Assembly: GCA_019186845.1 (NCBI GenBank)
Contig: JABARW010000029.1
Coordinates: 1-64,000 of the forward strand
Length of the DNA: 64,000 nt
Source: Planctomycetota bacterium
GTDB taxonomy: Bacteria > Planctomycetota > UBA8742 > UBA2392
Direction: 5' to 3'
Under the pieces are notes generated by a model. That model had not been told where the DNA came from, searched no databases, and saw only the letters and a list, made by a program, of their open reading frames with translations. Made by a program: the position numbers and the translations under genes. Each line of letters opens with the position of its first letter. The stretch's first letter is position 1. Shown one piece after another: positions 60,405 to 64,000 of the stretch.

Positions 60405-62672
60405 ATGGCTCTCCTGCGCGCTCCCGCAGTGGTATGGAAGGACCCGGGCGGCATGTACACGGCGACCCTGGTCGAGGATGACTCCGGCCAGGCAGCCGTA
60501 GGCAGCAGCGCCGCCGAGGCGCTTTCCGCCCTTCAGGACTGGTGCGTCTGGACCGTGAAGCATCAGCCCTGGGCCTTCAGCGCGCCCGAGATGCAGCGCC
60601 CGCGCCTGGCCTGGTTTCAGGTATCCGTGCGCCCGGAATATGTATTGCGCAAGCGGCGCTTCCCCGTCGAGGAGAGTGTGACCTTGCCCGTTCCCGTGGT
60701 GCTGGGGGACCTGCCGGCAGGCCTGACGCTCTGCGCCGCGCCCACGCTCAATCTGCGCTTCACCTGCCACGAAGACGAACAGGTCAAGGAGCTGGTTGCC
60801 CACTACGTGAGAGAGCGGGTGTCCGGCCTCTCACCCGCCTCCGTCAGCCGCCTCTGGCCCCCGACCCACCTCGAGCTGGCCGACATCTCGGTGCGGCTAC
60901 CCAGCCCTGGCCCCAAGCGGACCAGAGCAAAGGTTCTCGAGGCCCTGCCGCTGGTGGCCGAGCCGGTCACGCGGCAGCGGGGCCGCCTTTCACCCAGGGC
61001 CTTTGGCCGGGAAGCTGAAATCGCCGACCTGGTCAAGCGCCTGCAGGCCGATCGCGCCAACGTGCTGCTCGTGGGCGAAAGCGGGAGCGGCAAAACCACG
61101 ATGCTGTTGCAGGCCGCCCGCGAAATCGAACGAAGCGTGCGCCGCGACCCCGAGCGGGATCCAGATCAGGCGCCCCTGTCTCCCATGTTCTGGCAGACCA
61201 GCGGCTCGCGCATGATCGCCGGCATGCGCTATCTCGGGCAATGGGAGGAACGCTGCGAGAAAGTCGTGTCCGAGCTGGCGGAGATGGACGGGATCCTCTG
61301 CGCCGACAGCCTCATCGAGCTTCTGAGGGTGGGTGGCTTTGACGCCACGGACAGCGTGGCAGCCTTCCTGATGCCCTTCCTTCAGCATCGTGAGTTGCGC
61401 ATGGTGACTGAGTGCAGCCAGGCCGAACTCGATGCCGCGCGCCGCCTGCTTCCGGGTTTCGTGGAGAACTTCCAGATCCTGAGCCTGGCCAGCCCCGCGG
61501 GGCCGGCGGCCATTGCCATGTTGGACCAGTTGGCCCGGGCTGACCGCCAGAATCTGCGCATCGAATTCGAGGATGCCTTGCCCGCCTTGGTCTACCGCAT
61601 GCATCGCCGCTTCCTGCCCCAGGCCGCCTTTCCCGGCAAGGCGGCGGGATTTTTGCACTTGCTGTTTGAACGCGCCGCCACTGCGCACAAGCCGCGACTT
61701 AGCTTGGCGGATGCCTTGGAGGCCTTCGTGGCGGACACGGGCCTGCCAGAGTTGTTCCTGCGCGACGAAGTGCCCCTCGACGAAGCCGAGATCCGCGCCG
61801 AGCTTGAACTCTCCGTCATCGGGCAGGTGGGCGCCGTCCGCGCGGCTGCGACCCTGCTGACCACCTTCAAGGCCGGTCTAAACGACCCCCAGCGCCCTTT
61901 GGGTGTGCTGCTGTTCAGCGGGCCGACCGGCGTGGGCAAGACGGAACTGGCCAAGGCCGTCTCGCGCTACCTGTTCGGACACGGGCAGGGCAAGGACCGC
62001 TTGATCCGGCTGGACATGAGCGAATACGGCCAGAGCGGCAGCGCGGAACGGATTTTCTCGGGGCCCCAGGGCGAGCCCAGCGAGCTGATCCGGCGCCTGC
62101 GCGCCCAGCCGTTTTGCGTGCTCCTGCTGGATGAAATCGAGAAGGCCTCGCCGGACGTCTATGACGTATTCATGAGCGCCTTTGACGAAGGCAGGCTTAC
62201 GGACCGCTTCGGTCGCACCACCAGCCTGCAAAGCGCCATCATCATCATGACCAGCAATCTCGGCGCGGGTAAAGGTCAAGTCTTGGGCTTTGGCGAAGGG
62301 GCTGAGCCGGATTACGAAGCTGAAGCCATGGCCTGGTTCAGGCCGGAGTTCTTCAACCGCCTCGATGCCGTGGTTTCATTCAAACCATTGTCACAAGACG
62401 TGGTGTTGGAGATTGCCTCCAAGGAACTCCAGGAACTGTCCGCGCGTGAGGGCATGCAGCGGGCCGGCATTCGCCTTGAGTTTTCGCGGACTCTGGTGGA
62501 GCAGGTGGCCAAGGCCGGGTTTGACGCGCGCTTTGGCGCCCGGCCCCTGCAGCGGACCATCGAGAGCCTGGTCGTGGCGCCCCTGGCCCGTTATCTCGTC
62601 CGGCACAAGCCGCGCGCCTCGACGCTCAGACTGGGGTGGCGCGACGGGTCGCTGTCCGTGGTTCAGGCGTGA
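60405..62672 (+). CDS. Hsp100/Clp-like AAA+ protein 3
   Basis: A 755-residue third member of the set, without the C-terminal extension. An N-domain of about 190 residues contains VSVRPEYVLRKRRFPVEESVTLPVPVVLGDLP. D1: Walker A G224ESGSGKT, Walker B ILCADSLIEL (no glutamate), arginine-finger site ENF. D2: Walker A GPTGVGKTE at 506, Walker B LLDEIEK at 574-580, sensor TSNLGAG. D2 pore loop GYVG replaced by SGPQGEP, while the D1 loop keeps a tyrosine (MRYLGQW). ATG 60405 is 3 bases after protein 2, preceded by GAGGAGGAAT. The final 10 bases overlap a convergent gene. The three likely form a hetero-oligomer. Confidence 0.82.
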   Translation: MALLRAPAVVWKDPGGMYTATLVEDDSGQAAVGSSAAEALSALQDWCVWTVKHQPWAFSAPEMQRPRLAWFQVSVRPEYVLRKRRFPVEESVTLPVPVVLGDLPAGLTLCAAPTLNLRFTCHEDEQVKELVAHYVRERVSGLSPASVSRLWPPTHLELADISVRLPSPGPKRTRAKVLEALPLVAEPVTRQRGRLSPRAFGREAEIADLVKRLQADRANVLLVGESGSGKTTMLLQAAREIERSVRRDPERDPDQAPLSPMFWQTSGSRMIAGMRYLGQWEERCEKVVSELAEMDGILCADSLIELLRVGGFDATDSVAAFLMPFLQHRELRMVTECSQAELDAARRLLPGFVENFQILSLASPAGPAAIAMLDQLARADRQNLRIEFEDALPALVYRMHRRFLPQAAFPGKAAGFLHLLFERAATAHKPRLSLADALEAFVADTGLPELFLRDEVPLDEAEIRAELELSVIGQVGAVRAAATLLTTFKAGLNDPQRPLGVLLFSGPTGVGKTELAKAVSRYLFGHGQGKDRLIRLDMSEYGQSGSAERIFSGPQGEPSELIRRLRAQPFCVLLLDEIEKASPDVYDVFMSAFDEGRLTDRFGRTTSLQSAIIIMTSNLGAGKGQVLGFGEGAEPDYEAEAMAWFRPEFFNRLDAVVSFKPLSQDVVLEIASKELQELSAREGMQRAGIRLEFSRTLVEQVAKAGFDARFGARPLQRTIESLVVAPLARYLVRHKPRASTLRLGWRDGSLSVVQA

Positions 62673-63331
62673 GCGGCGCCCAAGCTGCGCTCACGACGGC
62701 GGCGGGCCAGGTCAAAGCCCAGGCCGGCGCCCAGCAGCAGGAACGTCAACAGGCTGGCCCCGGCATCGATGGCCAGGTCTTCTTCCGTGTAAATGTCGAT
62801 GGGCACGCAAGGGCCGCACTGGAAACGGGGTTCGGTGCCGCACCAGCCCTCGCTCAACTCAACTACGGGCGCTCCCCGGGCCTGCGAAACCAGGGCGAAG
62901 TCACCCAGGTCAAATTGCGAAACCAGCCCGCAACGGGCCTGAACAATGATCTGGTTGTCCTGCTGCCGCGCCATCTGAAGCCAGGCTTGGCCGGCCGGGC
63001 AGTGAGTCAGGCGCAAGAGGGGCAACTCGAGGACCTTTCCGGCGCGCAGAAGCCTCACGCCGTGAACCACGGGACCGCCATTGATCTCGGCCACGGTGGT
63101 GCCGTCATTGGAAAGAAAGTATTGGCGGCCTGACGCATCGGCCTCGAACTGCCACAAAGTCTGGCCTCCCTGAATCCTGGCAACCGACTGGCGCTGGTGG
63201 GAACGGCTGAGGCACAGGGCGTACTGCCCGTTGGGTGAAACCACCCGCCATGAATCCGGAAGGGGCGACAGCGCATAGAGAGACCCGCTGAACAGCAGCG
63301 TGAGCAGGAGCAGGAGCAGGAGCTTGTTCAT
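62663..63331 (-). CDS. Exported membrane-anchored protein, unknown, paralogue A
   Basis: A 222-residue protein with signal peptide (MNKLLLLLLLTLLFSGSLYAL), a strand-rich extracytoplasmic domain (DSWRVVSPNGQYALCLSRSH, LWQFEADASGRQYFLSNDGTTVAEINGGPVV, CGLVSQFDLGDFALV) with several cysteines, and a C-terminal helix (AGASLLTFLLLGAGLGFDLA) followed by RRRRER. It is similar over most of its length to the neighbour at 63385. It converges with, and overlaps by 10 bases, the third AAA+ gene. Function unknown. Confidence 0.75.
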   Translation of the reverse strand: MNKLLLLLLLTLLFSGSLYALSPLPDSWRVVSPNGQYALCLSRSHQRQSVARIQGGQTLWQFEADASGRQYFLSNDGTTVAEINGGPVVHGVRLLRAGKVLELPLLRLTHCPAGQAWLQMARQQDNQIIVQARCGLVSQFDLGDFALVSQARGAPVVELSEGWCGTEPRFQCGPCVPIDIYTEEDLAIDAGASLLTFLLLGAGLGFDLARRRRERSLGAAHA

Positions 63332-63384
63332 GGCGTGTCCTCTACTCTCTCTTGGACGCGGGCCAAGGTCCGGAGTTTCAACTT

Positions 63385-64000
63385 TCAGGCCGGCCGCCCG
63401 CGCCTGAGCCGAAGGCCCAGCACCAGAAGGGCCAAGGCGCTCAGGGCTGCACCCGCGCCAAAGGCCAACTCGGCCGTGCTGCAGCGCGAACCGTAGCTTT
63501 CCGGGGCAGATTCTGTCTTGCTCTGCTCGACCAGCTTACCGGTGGCGAACTCAAAACGGCTCAAGGTTCCGTCAACGGCCCGCACATACAGGAACTTGCC
63601 CTCGCGGTAATCCTGGTAGTGCCACTGCCGCGCGTTCTGGTAGCTCGTGGGCCGGGGCTGGGCGCAGAGGCTTTCGTAGCTGTGCTCGGCAACGATGCCT
63701 GTCTTGTCCCGGAACAGGATGCCGGCCTTGGACTTGTCAGCCAGGTCGTAGTAACTGTCGCGCACTTCAGCCACGACGCTGCCGTCGTCGGCCACGTGGA
63801 AGTTGTGCCCCCACTGCTCGATGCGGAAGGACCAAAGGGGCTTCTCGCGATCGTCGGCCTTATAGACATTCTGGTCGTTGCCGCGGAAGGTCAGCCGCAA
63901 CACGTACTGCTTGTTGGGAGAGTAAATCCAGTCATCTTCGGGGGGCGGGGCGTTGGCCTCCAGCGCGGCAGCGCCCAGGGCCAGCACAAGCAGTAGAAAG
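63385..64000 (-). CDS. Exported membrane-anchored protein, unknown, paralogue B (partial)
   Basis: The frame is open to the window edge (FLLLVLALGAAALEANA as signal peptide), so the true start lies beyond 64000. The mature part mirrors paralogue A: DDWIYSPNKQYVLRLTFRGN, LWSFRIEQWGHNFHVADDGSVVAEVRDSYYD, GTLSRFEFATGKLVEQ, then a C-terminal helix (AELAFGAGAALSALALLVLGL) and RLRRGR. Alignment by eye of SPNGQY/SPNKQY, LWQF/LWSF and DGTTVAE/DGSVVAE shows common descent by duplication. Function unknown. Confidence 0.75.
   Translation of the reverse strand, partial: FLLLVLALGAAALEANAPPPEDDWIYSPNKQYVLRLTFRGNDQNVYKADDREKPLWSFRIEQWGHNFHVADDGSVVAEVRDSYYDLADKSKAGILFRDKTGIVAEHSYESLCAQPRPTSYQNARQWHYQDYREGKFLYVRAVDGTLSRFEFATGKLVEQSKTESAPESYGSRCSTAELAFGAGAALSALALLVLGLRLRRGRPA

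Noticed and set aside
53795-62672. Ordinary ClpB/ClpA chaperones
   Set aside because: N-domains are not Clp_N, D1 has lost catalytic residues, no GYVG pore loop is present, and two have long C-terminal extensions.

Overview
The window is GC-rich, densely coded DNA with small gaps, overlapping ATGA/TGATG junctions and no phage, insertion sequence, CRISPR array, tRNA or rRNA that I can see. It looks like the chromosome of a Gram-negative (diderm) facultative anaerobe: there is an OprO/P-type porin, several lipoproteins, Tat-exported proteins and an Alternative Complex III. The phylum cannot be fixed from sequence alone. The paired DUF1800/DUF1501 genes and many Cys-lipid/secreted unknowns would fit Planctomycetota or a similar lineage, but that is inference.

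Layout. (1) 1-5258: end of uvrA, an ABC-F ATPase, a lipoprotein amidase and a porin. (2) 5408-13766, plus strand: a B12-type radical SAM enzyme, a polytopic iron-sulfur membrane protein, a cupin, a DUF1800/DUF1501 export pair, and a quinol-NO-reductase homologue that carries the SHNFYWN active-site sequence of nitric oxide dismutases (NOD) in place of the usual HH pair. (3) 13800-19856: housekeeping and unknown secreted proteins (TatD, lipoproteins, two very basic exported proteins, a beta-propeller, RsmJ, a TPR lipoprotein). (4) 19912-30397, minus strand: the anaerobic benzoyl-CoA pathway, had-oah-dch-bcrCBAD, followed by an SDR dehydrogenase, a hemerythrin and, after a terminator, a CoA-transferase. 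(5) 30476-50447, minus strand: a run of about 20 kb with almost no gaps, narC-narG-hemerythrin-narH-narJ-narI-narK1-narK2-actABCDEF-tnaA-rrf2. (6) 50711-53735, plus strand: an Nfu-hemerythrin fusion, an SseB-like protein, a second Rrf2 regulator, an isolated fliS and thpR. (7) 53795-62672: three tandem Hsp100/Clp-like AAA+ proteins with degenerate D1 domains, no recognisable aromatic D2 pore loop and, in two of them, C-terminal extensions resembling peptide-chain release factors. (8) 62663-64000: two related exported membrane-anchored unknowns.

How it fits together. Nitrate is imported by NarK1/NarK2 and reduced by NarGHI; ACIII and the NarC cytochrome handle quinol/cytochrome c electron transfer; the benzoyl-CoA pathway supplies acyl-CoA and reducing power from aromatic compounds. 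The NOD-like protein could turn NO into N2 and O2, or could be a divergent NO reductase. Three different hemerythrin-domain proteins and two cysteine-containing Rrf2 regulators are consistent with cells that must sense and buffer NO/O2 while using oxygen-sensitive benzoyl-CoA reductase. A GATA-N4-TATC palindrome occurs, exactly or with one mismatch, in the porin/radical-SAM, had and narC control regions, hinting at shared regulation. No nitrite reductase, N2O reductase, terminal oxidase, benzoate-CoA ligase or ferredoxin gene is in the window.
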